From JANQEA01 sp964530075 (GTDB taxonomy: Bacteria; Bipolaricaulota; Bipolaricaulia; UBA7950; UBA9294): a stretch of 12,376 bases of DNA. The translations under genes were made by a program, and so were the position numbers. The DNA is taken from positions 1-12,376 of the forward strand of contig CAZGXU010000055.1 of NCBI GenBank assembly GCA_964530075.1. Direction: 5' to 3'. The notes beneath the pieces are model-generated. The model had not been told where the DNA came from and made no database searches. It saw only the letters and a list, made by a program, of their open reading frames with translations. Shown here piece after piece: positions 5,401-12,362 of the stretch (position 1 is the stretch's first letter; the number at the start of each line of letters is the position of its first letter).

Positions 5401-5757
5401 ATGTCGATTTTCGAAGCGGAGAGTTACCACGTCAAAGAAGGAAAAGAGAAAGAGCACGAGGCGGCGATGCGCGATTATCTCCACTGGGTCCGTGCACATC
5501 GAGAGCTATTCCCTGAATGGAAGAGCCTGCGATACTACAGCAAGTACATCGCTGGAGAGGAGACGGACCGCCATTTCGTGGTGTGGGAATACGACAGCCT
5601 CGCGCATTTCGAGGAGTACAAGAGACGGCGCGGCGATTACGAGGGGCCTTATGCCGAGTACAAGGACCACGATCCGTACTACAAGGACGTATTCAACCAC
5701 ATCGGGATGAAGGTCGAAATCTGGAAGGGCTTGGAACAGGACCTGTGGATGGAATGA
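5401..5757 (+). CDS. Small putative dimeric alpha/beta-barrel (ABM/NIPSNAP-like) protein
   Basis: 118 residues, acidic and rich in Tyr, Trp and His, no signal peptide. The pattern is a first beta strand (MSIFEAESYHVKEG), a long helix (GKEKEHEAAMRDYLHWVRAHR), a strand pair (WKSLRYYSKYIAG, then HFVVWEYDS), a second helix starting LAHFEEYKRRR, and a final strand (MKVEIWKG). This order fits ferredoxin-like alpha/beta-barrel proteins such as the antibiotic-biosynthesis-monooxygenase or NIPSNAP families, but I cannot name the family with certainty. GAGGTG lies 5 bases before the ATG. The gene stands alone and converges on the VOC gene, with their stops about 40 bases apart. Substrate and reaction are unknown. 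Confidence 0.75.
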   Translation: MSIFEAESYHVKEGKEKEHEAAMRDYLHWVRAHRELFPEWKSLRYYSKYIAGEETDRHFVVWEYDSLAHFEEYKRRRGDYEGPYAEYKDHDPYYKDVFNHIGMKVEIWKGLEQDLWME

Positions 5758-5769
5758 TGCGGAGAAAAG

Positions 5770-5789
5770 GGCGTACGCCGTCGGCCGAC
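5770..5789. repeat. Two abutting perfect 10-bp palindromes between convergent genes
   Basis: GGCGTACGCC (5770-5779) is followed immediately by GTCGGCCGAC (5780-5789). They fill the gap between the convergent stops at 5757 and 5795. On the minus strand a TTTTC run (5768-5764) follows the first palindrome, so it could serve as a weak terminator for the VOC gene. Stem loops would be tight. Confidence 0.4.
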
Positions 5790-5794
5790 CCGGC

Positions 5795-6199
5795 TCAGTG
5801 AAACATGGCGCGAGCCTCGGGATCGAGGAATTCCTGGATCTCGACGGCGTATCCCCCCGGATCGGTGAGGAAGAACGTCCGGATCTGTACCTCGTCCATC
5901 ACCTTAACCTCGCTCGTCGGCCGAATACCCGCTGTTGTGAGGCGCTTGTACCATGCCGGAACGTTGTCGACGACGAGGGTAAGAAGGACGGCATTCGTGG
6001 CCTGTGTCCGGCGAACGCCTTTCCCCGTGGTCGCGTCGACGAGCCCGATGAACGCCCTGCCGGGAAGTCTGAAGATCTTCGCCCACCCAGCATCCATGGC
6101 TTCATCCAGTTGGAGAACGTCCCTGTAGAATACGGCGGCTTCTTCAAGATGGTCGTAGTAGAACCACGTGATCGACGACTTCGGTCCCGACTCCTTCAT
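5795..6199 (-). CDS. VOC-superfamily (glyoxalase/bleomycin-resistance/dioxygenase fold) protein
   Basis: 134 residues. The fold shows paired beta-alpha-beta-beta-beta modules: ITWFYYDHLEEAAVFYRDVLQLDE (10-33), AKIFRLPGRAFIGLVDAT (40-57), then NAVLLTLVVDNVPAWYKRLTTAG (69-91) and FFLTDPGGYAVEIQEF (109-124). The spacing of 'FYRDVL' and 'DPGGYAVEI' is typical of VOC proteins. The histidines that normally start the first and fifth strands as metal ligands are missing; Glu120 in the last strand is the only obvious ligand retained, so catalysis as a standard metal-dependent glyoxalase is doubtful and small-molecule binding is an alternative. The ATG at 6199 is chosen because AGGAG lies 8 bases upstream; the reading frame extends further but without family similarity. 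It is transcribed away from the solute-binding-protein gene. Confidence 0.85.
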   Translation of the reverse strand: MKESGPKSSITWFYYDHLEEAAVFYRDVLQLDEAMDAGWAKIFRLPGRAFIGLVDATTGKGVRRTQATNAVLLTLVVDNVPAWYKRLTTAGIRPTSEVKVMDEVQIRTFFLTDPGGYAVEIQEFLDPEARAMFH

Positions 6200-6380
6200 A
6201 CCGCATCTCCTCGCTCGGGTAGATTCCGGCCCGCCACCAGGGGGGCAACTGCCGCGCAAGGCGGGTCGGATGGGCCTTGAGGCTGCTCGACCGGATCCCG
6301 GGGCACCCGCTGAACGCCTCTTATACCGGGGACCACGATCTCCCCTCCTATAGGTAAGGACGGGCTTCCATCTACTCGGT

Positions 6381-6409
6381 TTGACAGAAGCAGCCCCTCT
6401 CTCTATAGT
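6381..6409 (+). promoter_or_regulatory. Strong sigma-70-type promoter for the peptide-transport operon leader
   Basis: TTGACA (6381-6386, perfect consensus), 17-base spacer, TATAGT (6404-6409, 5 of 6). The predicted start is A6416. It is the best promoter match seen in the window. Confidence 0.8.
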
Positions 6410-6418
6410 GGTCTCATC

Positions 6419-6517
6419 ATGCCAGAGATCAGGAGCGACGTGTTCCAAGCGGATCGTACAGTCGTCTTCCGATCCCGTTGGCATTGGATCGTAGCCGGCT
6501 TCTCCACGGTTTGCTAG
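6419..6517 (+). CDS. Possible 32-codon leader peptide with Trp-His-Trp
   Basis: The ATG at 6419 is about 3 bases from the predicted transcription start, so translation would be leaderless. The frame ends at TAG 6515-6517 and contains Trp21-His22-Trp23 (TGG CAT TGG, 6479-6487). The stop lies inside the first hairpin upstream of the terminator, as in amino-acid attenuators. There is no ribosome-binding site, and a frame this short can arise by chance, so this remains a hypothesis. Confidence 0.3.
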   Translation: MPEIRSDVFQADRTVVFRSRWHWIVAGFSTVC

Positions 6518-6556
6518 CACCGAACTAGCCGACGAGCCGAGAGAAGTCAGCAAGGG

Positions 6557-6581
6557 ACTGCGGAGAGACTCCGCAGTTTTT
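6557..6581 (+). terminator. Intrinsic terminator upstream of the solute-binding-protein gene
   Basis: ACTGCGGAG (6557-6565), loop AGA, CTCCGCAGT (6569-6577): a perfect 9-bp stem, followed by T's at 6577-6581 and CTTT. It stands in front of an operon rather than behind a gene, which makes it a leader terminator. Confidence 0.85.
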
Positions 6582-6655
6582 CTTTGGATCGGCTGTCGGG
6601 GCAAATCCGGATGGAGACCGAGGAGAGAAGGACGGAAGGAAAGGAGAGAAGGGCC

Positions 6656-8221
6656 ATGCGTAACAAAGGGAAAGGGCTGGTTGCCGGGGTGACCCTGATG
6701 GCCGCAGTCGGACTTACAGTGCTCGGCCAGCAGCAAGGAGGCACCCTCGACTTCGCAATGACGGGCACGATTGTCACGATCGATCCCGGTGTGGCGGTGG
6801 ACAACGCCGGCATGACGGTGATTCGAGCTTGCTACGATCGACTCGTCGAGATGACGCCGGACGGGACGGACATCCGTCCCGGGCTGGCGAGGAGTTGGAC
6901 GATCTCGGACGACGGACTGACGTACACATTCCTGCTGGTGGAGAACGCGACCTTCCACGACGGTTCGCCGGTGACGGCCGACGCCGTGAAGTACTCCCTG
7001 GAGCGATCCATCAACCTCGGCAAGGGCTGGAGCGACATGCTGATCGAGGCGATCGCCGAAGACGGAATCACGGTCGTTAACGACTACGAGATCGTCCTTC
7101 ATCTCACCAAGCCGACGCCGTTCTTCCTCGATCTCCTCGCCCTCGCCGGACCGGGATCGATCCTCAACCCGGCCGTCGTCGAGGCGAACATCACGGACGA
7201 GGACCCGTTCGCCGAAACGTTCCTGTACGAAAACGTCGCCGGGAGCGGCCCGTTCAAACTCGTCGAATGGTCGCACGGCCAGTACCTCGCGATGGAGCGA
7301 AACGACGACTACTGGGGGACGCCGGCGTACCTCGATCAGGTGATCATGCGCTCGATCCCCGAGGCGTCGACACAGAGCACGATGATCCAAGGCGGGGATC
7401 TCGACGTCGCGGCGAACTTGCCGCCGGAGGTCTTCGCGATGCTCGACGCCCGCGACGACGTGAACGTCCTGTCGTCCAACACCCTCGGATTCTCGGCGCT
7501 CTACTTCAACTGCACCGACCCGATCTTGAGCAACGTCCTGGTCCGTCAGGCGCTCAGTTACGCCTTCGACTACGAGACGGCTCTTGCGATCGCCGGACCG
7601 CTCGGCACGCCGTCGAACGGACTGCTGATGCGTGGAATGATGGGCTATGACACCGAACGAGAACCGTACCAACAGGATCTCGTGAGGGCGCGAGAGCTGT
7701 TGACCCGGGCCGGGTATCCGAACGGCTTCACCATGACGTGCATCTACCCGCCGTGGGGAACGATTCCCGATCTGATGGTGACCGCTCAGGCAGCGTTTGC
7801 CGAGGTCGGGGTGACGATGAAGATTCAGGAGATGGCGTTCGGCCCCTACCTCGAGGCGGTGAACAACGGCGATTCGCCGGTGTTCGCGTGGGAAGGAGGT
7901 CCGGTGCTGAACGATCCTCACGCGCAGCTCTACCAACGCGTTCATTCGTCCCAGATCGGGACCGGATCGGGCGGCAATATCCAAAACTACTCAAACGCAG
8001 CGGTCGATGCGCTTCTGGAGGCCGGGCTGAACGAGGTCGACCAGGCCAAGCGGGCCGAGATCTACGCGCAGGTCAATCGGATCCTGTTCGACGAAGCGAT
8101 CTCGATCTGGCTGTGGCAGGAGGTCGACCTGCGAGCCGTCCGAGCCAATGTGCACGGACTCGTCATTCCTGTCGTCGGCGGAGATCCGGACTTCTCGGTC
8201 GTGTATATGGACGCGGAGTAA
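6656..8221 (+). CDS. ABC transporter solute-binding protein, family 5 (peptide/nickel type)
   Basis: 521 residues from the ATG at 6656; this start gives a classical signal peptide (MRNKGKG, then the hydrophobic LVAGVTLMAAVGLTVLG, cleavage near residues 24-27) and has an AGGAGAG purine run upstream. An earlier in-frame ATG at 6584 would bury the signal. No lipobox cysteine is present, so the mature protein is predicted to be secreted or periplasmic rather than a lipoprotein. Family-5 hallmarks are LARSWTISDDGLTYTFLL (77-94) with FHDGSPVTADAVKYSLER after it, GSGPFKLVEW, NDDYWG, and VRQALSYAFDYE in the second lobe. These proteins capture peptides, or less often nickel, sugars or opines, and deliver them to DppBC/OppBC-type permeases, which are encoded downstream. 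The exact ligand cannot be read from sequence. The gene is governed by the strong promoter and leader at 6381-6581. Confidence 0.93.
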   Translation: MRNKGKGLVAGVTLMAAVGLTVLGQQQGGTLDFAMTGTIVTIDPGVAVDNAGMTVIRACYDRLVEMTPDGTDIRPGLARSWTISDDGLTYTFLLVENATFHDGSPVTADAVKYSLERSINLGKGWSDMLIEAIAEDGITVVNDYEIVLHLTKPTPFFLDLLALAGPGSILNPAVVEANITDEDPFAETFLYENVAGSGPFKLVEWSHGQYLAMERNDDYWGTPAYLDQVIMRSIPEASTQSTMIQGGDLDVAANLPPEVFAMLDARDDVNVLSSNTLGFSALYFNCTDPILSNVLVRQALSYAFDYETALAIAGPLGTPSNGLLMRGMMGYDTEREPYQQDLVRARELLTRAGYPNGFTMTCIYPPWGTIPDLMVTAQAAFAEVGVTMKIQEMAFGPYLEAVNNGDSPVFAWEGGPVLNDPHAQLYQRVHSSQIGTGSGGNIQNYSNAAVDALLEAGLNEVDQAKRAEIYAQVNRILFDEAISIWLWQEVDLRAVRANVHGLVIPVVGGDPDFSVVYMDAE

Positions 8222-8240
8222 GCGGACAAGACGGCACCGT

Positions 8241-8281
8241 GGCCCGGCCTCATGTACGATGCATCGGGGCCGGGCCTTTCT
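8241..8281 (+). terminator. Intergenic hairpin terminator or attenuator between binding-protein and peptidase genes
   Basis: GGCCCGGCC (8241-8249) and GGCCGGGCC (8268-8276) are perfect complements; the next two positions (TC with GG) extend the stem to 11 bp. TTTCT follows. The strong stem with a short T-run suggests partial termination, a common way to make the binding protein more abundant than the membrane subunits. Confidence 0.65.
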
Positions 8282-8310
8282 GCTCCCGCGGTCTCGGAAG
8301 GGAAGGACGG

Positions 8311-10233
8311 ATGCAGCCGAAGGCGCTTCTCGGAGGCAGGCTGGGCGCGATCGTCCGGACCCTGCAAAGGGAACTGAACGGCGAACGCGCCGTCTCCGAC
8401 ATCCGCCGCTTGACGGAATGGAATCGAACTCCGGGCTCGACCGGGTACCGCGCGGCGGCGCAGTTCGCCGCCGCGGCGCTGCGTCAAGCTGGGCTCACCG
8501 ATGTGGCGGTCCCCAGCTTCCCGATGGAAGGTCGGACCTCGTACAACGGATGGACGAGCGAGCCGGCCTGGGATGTGACCGGGGCGGAGATCCGGGTGAT
8601 CTCGCCAACCGCTCAGGAGTTGGCCAACTGGGAGACCGATCCTATCGCGGTCCACCGGGGAAGCTGGGGGACTCCGAAGGGTGGCGTTCGGGCGCAGGTG
8701 GTCGACGTCGGGGAAGGCGTCTCCGAGACCGACTACATCGGCGGGGAGATCGCGGGAAACGTCGTCCTCTCGTTCGGCCCGACGCAACGCGTCTACGATG
8801 AGGCGGTACGGAAGCGTGGCGCTCTCGGCGTCTTGAGCTATCACATGCCGTGGGAGTGTCCCGAGATAGGACGGACCCCCCTGCAGCTTCCCGATCTCGT
8901 CAGCCAGGGCAGGCTCCGCGTCGACCTTTCGGATGAGGCCCGCGGGTTCGCCTTCTCGATCTCGCGCCGGCGGGCCGAAGAGCTGAAGGAGCTGCTCGGG
9001 CAGGGTCCGGTCGCGCTCCACTGCCGGATCGACGGAGGGCCGATCCCCGGGAGTTTCGACGTCGTGACCGGTCGGATTCCGGGGACCGGAAGCCCGGAGA
9101 AGGAGTTCGTCGTCGTCGCTCACCTCTGCCATCCGAGCCCCGGGGCGAACGACAACGCGAGCGGCGTGGCACTCGGAATCGAACTGGCCCGCTGTCTCGT
9201 CGCCGCGCAGCGAGGGGCGCACACCGGGGCCCCGCGGTGCAGCGTTCGATTCACGTTCGTTCCGGAGATCATCGGCCTACTGGCATTCCTCTCCTCCGGC
9301 TTCGTCGAGTCGGAGAACGTGATCGGCGGCGTGAACCTCGACATGGTCGGAGCAAGCCAGTCGATCACGAAAAGCCCTCTCCTGCTCGAGAACACGCCGT
9401 GGAGCCTTCCGACCTACCTCTTCGATCTCGGTGACGCTCTCCTTTCGCTGGGCCGACCGAGCCACGTAGACGGGCAATGGGCGTACCGAGCCGTTCCGTT
9501 CGAAGGCGGCTCGGACAACATCGTCTTCAACGACAGCGGCGTCGGCTCCCCGATGGTCGGGTTCGGCTACCGGGCCGATCCGTGCTATCACTCGAACCTC
9601 GATGTATGGACGAACATGGACGCAACGATCCTGAAGAACGTCGGGGTCGCTGCCGGGGGGCTGGCGTGGGTGGCCGCGACGATGGACGCGCAGCTGGCCG
9701 GCGAGGTGTTAGGGATCGTTGCGAACGCAAGGCAGGGAACGAGGACCGAGGTCCCGCTCTTCGTGAGGCGGGCGACGATCGAGTCGATCCGACGTCGATC
9801 GCTGAATGATCCGGCGATCGACGCGGTCGTCGAACAGCACCTGTCGCAGCTGGAGGAGGAGGGAGTACCGCGCCCGGATGCGTCGCCCGGGGACAGCGCC
9901 TCTCTCACCGCGCGCGGCCTCTCCTCCGGAGGACGCCCGATCCGCGTCGTTTCGAGCCTCGTCTGGCCTCCGATCAACGGGGCCGGGGCGTTCCTCGCAC
10001 AGCTTCCCGCGGATCACGACCTACGTCGCCGGATGGAAGGCTACGGGTACATCTCCACCTATCGCTGCGTCTACGAGCTTCTCAATCTGAGCAACGGACA
10101 GCGAACATGGCTCGACGTGCTGCCGCTCGTCGTGCACCAATTCGAAGGCGCTTCTCGGGAGGATGTCGTCCGTCTGGCAAGCCTCCTTCTCGACGCCGGG
10201 GCGCTCGAAGAGATCGGAGGGGAAGGCCGATGA
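8311..10233 (+). CDS. M28-type zinc metallo-aminopeptidase (DUF4910-like)
   Basis: 640 residues from the ATG at 8311 (GGAAGGACGG just upstream). No signal peptide, so probably cytoplasmic. Residues about 1-70 and 245-460 make the peptidase domain, with a PA-like insert at about 100-245. Expected di-zinc and catalytic residues are present: His271 in VVVAHLCHPSPGAND, Asp281 in GANDNASG, Glu319 in FTFVPEIIG, Asp344 in GGVNLDMVG, and His427 in CYHSNLD, with EGGSDN at 398-403. The VPEIIG and HxCHP variants resemble the DUF4910 branch of M28 rather than the classical aminopeptidase S/YwaD branch. Residues about 465-640 are a C-terminal extension of unknown role, with a helical, possibly winged-helix end. 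Its stop overlaps the next gene's start (ATGA, 10230-10233), so it is translationally coupled to the permeases. The likely role is trimming N-terminal residues of imported peptides (inference from context). Confidence 0.87.
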   Translation: MQPKALLGGRLGAIVRTLQRELNGERAVSDIRRLTEWNRTPGSTGYRAAAQFAAAALRQAGLTDVAVPSFPMEGRTSYNGWTSEPAWDVTGAEIRVISPTAQELANWETDPIAVHRGSWGTPKGGVRAQVVDVGEGVSETDYIGGEIAGNVVLSFGPTQRVYDEAVRKRGALGVLSYHMPWECPEIGRTPLQLPDLVSQGRLRVDLSDEARGFAFSISRRRAEELKELLGQGPVALHCRIDGGPIPGSFDVVTGRIPGTGSPEKEFVVVAHLCHPSPGANDNASGVALGIELARCLVAAQRGAHTGAPRCSVRFTFVPEIIGLLAFLSSGFVESENVIGGVNLDMVGASQSITKSPLLLENTPWSLPTYLFDLGDALLSLGRPSHVDGQWAYRAVPFEGGSDNIVFNDSGVGSPMVGFGYRADPCYHSNLDVWTNMDATILKNVGVAAGGLAWVAATMDAQLAGEVLGIVANARQGTRTEVPLFVRRATIESIRRRSLNDPAIDAVVEQHLSQLEEEGVPRPDASPGDSASLTARGLSSGGRPIRVVSSLVWPPINGAGAFLAQLPADHDLRRRMEGYGYISTYRCVYELLNLSNGQRTWLDVLPLVVHQFEGASREDVVRLASLLLDAGALEEIGGEGR

Positions 10234-11246
10234 TCCGGTACATCATTCGACGGATCCTGCTAATGATCCCCACCTTGTTCGGCGTGACGGTGCTGACGTT
10301 CGTCCTTGGGCACCTCGTCCCGGCGGACCCAGCCCGGCTCGCGCTCGGGATCGCGGCGCCCGAGAGCCAGGTGATCAAGTACCGCGAAGAGCACGGGTTG
10401 AACGACCCGATCTACACCCAGTATTTCCGCTATATCGGAGGGCTCTTCCGGGGCGACTTCGGCGTCTCGCTGACCTCCCGACGCCCGGTCATCGAGGACA
10501 TTCGCGACTACTGGCCGGCGACCGTCGAGCTCGTTCTCGTCGCGTTTCTGATTGCGTTTCCGATCGGGATCACGTTGGGCGTCTGGGCGGCGATCAAGCG
10601 GAACTCCGTCATCGACCACCTGAGTCGCGTGATCAGCATTGTCGGCGTCTCCGTGCCGGTCTTCTGGCTGGCGATCGTCTTGCTGATCGTTTTCTATCTT
10701 CGACTTTCGCTGTATCCGGGGATCGGCCGGATCGCGCCGTCCGTGGCGCTCGAGCACCCGTTCGCCAGGCGGACCGGACTCTACATGATCGACACGTTGA
10801 TCGCGGGACAGTGGCCGGCGTTCGCCAGCTCGCTGAGCCACGTGTTTCTTCCAGCGATCTGCCTGGCCCTCTCTCCGATCGCCCGCCTGACACGGATCAC
10901 GAGGGCGAGTATGTTGACGGTCCTCGGCGATGACTACGTGCGAGCCGCGCGCGCCAAGGGGCTGCGGGAGAACTCGGTCATCGCGAAGCACGTGCTGCGG
11001 AACGCGCTGACGCCGGTGCTGACGATGAGCGGACTGATCGTCGGCTACGCCCTGGCGGGTTCGGTCCTGGTCGAGACGATCTTCTCCTGGCCCGGCTTGG
11101 GAACCTACGCCTTCAAGGCGGCGACGGGCTCGGACTTCCCGGCGATCATGGGCGTCGCGATCTTGACCACGGCGGTCTTCATGCTGGTCAACCTGTTGAC
11201 CGACCTCTCGTACGCCATTGCGGATCCTCGCGTGGTGCTAAACTGA
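10230..11246 (+). CDS. ABC transporter permease, DppB/OppB type
   Basis: 338 residues from the ATG at 10230, preceded by GGAGGGGAAGG and overlapping the peptidase stop. The first membrane segment is IIRRILLMIPTLFGVTVLTF (5-24), with LVPADPARLALG after it as in DppB-type permeases. Further membrane segments lie at about 98-122, 133-160, 203-220, 265-285 and 305-332. The cytoplasmic EAA loop that contacts the ATPase is at about 237-265 (YVRAARAKGLRENSVIAKHV, then LRNALTPVLT), followed by VETIFSWPGLG and the C-terminal LTDLSYAIADPRV. It forms the channel with the next gene's product. The same operon carries the binding protein but no ATP-binding subunits. Confidence 0.95.
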   Translation: MIRYIIRRILLMIPTLFGVTVLTFVLGHLVPADPARLALGIAAPESQVIKYREEHGLNDPIYTQYFRYIGGLFRGDFGVSLTSRRPVIEDIRDYWPATVELVLVAFLIAFPIGITLGVWAAIKRNSVIDHLSRVISIVGVSVPVFWLAIVLLIVFYLRLSLYPGIGRIAPSVALEHPFARRTGLYMIDTLIAGQWPAFASSLSHVFLPAICLALSPIARLTRITRASMLTVLGDDYVRAARAKGLRENSVIAKHVLRNALTPVLTMSGLIVGYALAGSVLVETIFSWPGLGTYAFKAATGSDFPAIMGVAILTTAVFMLVNLLTDLSYAIADPRVVLN

Positions 11247-11255
11247 AGGGAAGAG

Positions 11256-12092
11256 ATGGCGCGCGGCCGAACCCTGAAACGACTCCTGCGCGATCCGCTC
11301 GTTTTCATCGGATCATTCGTGCTGATCGCCTGGCTGATCGTTGCGCTTCTCGCGCCGGTGATCGCCCCCTACGATCCGCTGAAAATCGATATCAACAGCA
11401 AGTTTATCGCACCGTCGCTCTCCTCAGGCCACCTGATGGGGACCGACAACCTCGGGCGGGACATCCTCAGTCGGGTCATCTACGGTAGCCGGATCTCGCT
11501 GATGATGGGATTCCTGGTGGTCACCGCCGCCACGATGGTCGGAGTGATCGTCGGGGTCGTCAGCGGCTTCTTCGGGGGGACGCTCGATGACGTATCTATG
11601 AGGATCGCAGAGATCTTCATGGGAGTGCCGACGCTCTTCCTCCTGATGGTCGTGGTCGTCGTATTGGGGCCGGGAATCATGAACGCACTGATCGCGATGA
11701 TCGTCGTCTGGTGGCCGCCGTACGCTCGTCTCGCACGAGGACAGGTGCTCGTGGTCAAGAGCCTCTCGTACGTCGAAGCGGCCCGCGCGCTCGGCGTTCC
11801 GACGTGGCGAATCCTCACGCATCACGTACTACGCAACACCTTCTCGCCGATCGTTGCCCAGATGACGATGGACTTGGGCTACGTCATCCTGACCGCGACG
11901 AGCCTGAGCTTCCTCGGGCTCGGTGCCCAGCGTCCGACGCCCGAATGGGGATTGATGGTCAGTTCGGGACGGGATTACATCGAGTACGCATGGTGGGTCT
12001 CGACGTTCCCGGGCCTGGCGATCGCGTCCGTTGTCCTGGGGTTCAACCTGTTCGGGGACGCGCTGGGCCAGATGCTCAATCGTGAGGGGTGA
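11256..12092 (+). CDS. ABC transporter permease, DppC/OppC type
   Basis: 278 residues, starting 9 bases after the DppB-type gene with AAGGGAAGAG as ribosome-binding site. Typical features in order: short cytoplasmic N-terminus with RDPLVFIGS, first membrane helix (about 16-38), LLAPVIAPYDP, the DppC signature HLMGTDNLGRDILSRVIYG (59-77), membrane helices at about 82-108, 118-138, 142-156, 205-222 and 250-266, the EAA loop (EAARALGVPTWRILTHHVLR, 174-193), and NLFGDALGQMLN at the C-terminus. Length and order match the family, and the protein appears complete. It is the last gene of the operon within the window; no ATPase gene follows in the remaining 284 bases. Confidence 0.95.
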   Translation: MARGRTLKRLLRDPLVFIGSFVLIAWLIVALLAPVIAPYDPLKIDINSKFIAPSLSSGHLMGTDNLGRDILSRVIYGSRISLMMGFLVVTAATMVGVIVGVVSGFFGGTLDDVSMRIAEIFMGVPTLFLLMVVVVVLGPGIMNALIAMIVVWWPPYARLARGQVLVVKSLSYVEAARALGVPTWRILTHHVLRNTFSPIVAQMTMDLGYVILTATSLSFLGLGAQRPTPEWGLMVSSGRDYIEYAWWVSTFPGLAIASVVLGFNLFGDALGQMLNREG

Positions 12093-12233
12093 AGAATCGT
12101 CCCACCACATCAAGGGCCTCGGACCCAGAGCTGCTGACCCGCCCTGGGAATCCGGCCCACCTCCGGAGCTCGTCACTTCTCCGGCCGCGGCAGGAGGCAC
12201 AACGCAAGCGAATGCTTCCGGTGCGGGCGACCT

Positions 12234-12255
12234 GTCGCCGAGGCGGCGGGGCGAC
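12234..12255 (+). terminator. Weak hairpin downstream of the transport operon
   Basis: GTCGCC (12234-12239) pairs with GGCGAC (12250-12255) around a 10-base loop. There is no T-run. The other sequence from 12093 to 12362 shows no gene or strong signal; no clear intrinsic terminator for the operon was found. Confidence 0.2.
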
Positions 12256-12362
12256 GAATCCCGGACGAACGTGCACGGGAGGGAGAGGTAGGCGCGCCCA
12301 GCGATCGTTCGATCCCCTAGACTGAAGTTCCCGGGCCTCAAATGGCGGAAGTTCTGTTGGGT

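Larger units (their letters stand above)
6416..6581 (+). ncRNA. Structured leader RNA ending in an intrinsic terminator; candidate attenuator, riboswitch or small RNA
   Basis: About 165 nt between the promoter and the terminator. Visible pairings are AUGCCA (6419-6424) with UGGCAU (6479-6484); GGAUCG (6451-6456) with CGAUCC (6470-6475); and GGCUUCUC (6497-6504) with GAGAAGUC (6541-6548), enclosing GCUAG/CUAGC (6513-6517/6525-6529). Two competing pairings exist: CGAUCC can instead pair with a second GGAUCG at 6486-6491, and UUCUCC (6500-6505) can pair with GGAGAG (6562-6567) in the terminator's 5' arm. Mutually exclusive helices next to a terminator are what a conditional switch would need. 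I do not recognise a known riboswitch core. The coding start of the solute-binding protein is 74 bases beyond the terminator, so expression of the operon requires readthrough or another start. Confidence 0.55.
6200..6655. other. 456-bp divergent regulatory region
   Basis: Separates the VOC gene from the transport operon. The right two-thirds hold a strong plus-strand promoter, a structured leader and an intrinsic terminator. For the VOC gene only a TATAAG on the minus strand (6325-6320) is visible, without a credible -35, and it would leave a leader of about 115 bases. Confidence 0.6.

Noticed and set aside
6320..6325. TATAAG as -10 for the VOC gene on the minus strand
   Set aside because: No acceptable -35 lies 16-18 bases upstream, and the leader would be over 100 bases; too weak to list as a promoter.
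6200..7984. Upstream extension of the VOC frame to 729 codons on the minus strand
   Set aside because: Only the last 134 codons show a fold signature and a ribosome-binding site at 6199. The rest is antisense to the binding-protein gene and its leader.
7738..8310. N-terminal extension of the peptidase frame by about 190 codons
   Set aside because: It overlaps the binding-protein gene and the terminator hairpin in another frame. A ribosome-binding site and the family start support 8311.
8062..9222. 386-codon minus-strand open frame
   Set aside because: Antisense to the binding-protein end and the M28 peptidase; no domain motifs, typical shadow composition.
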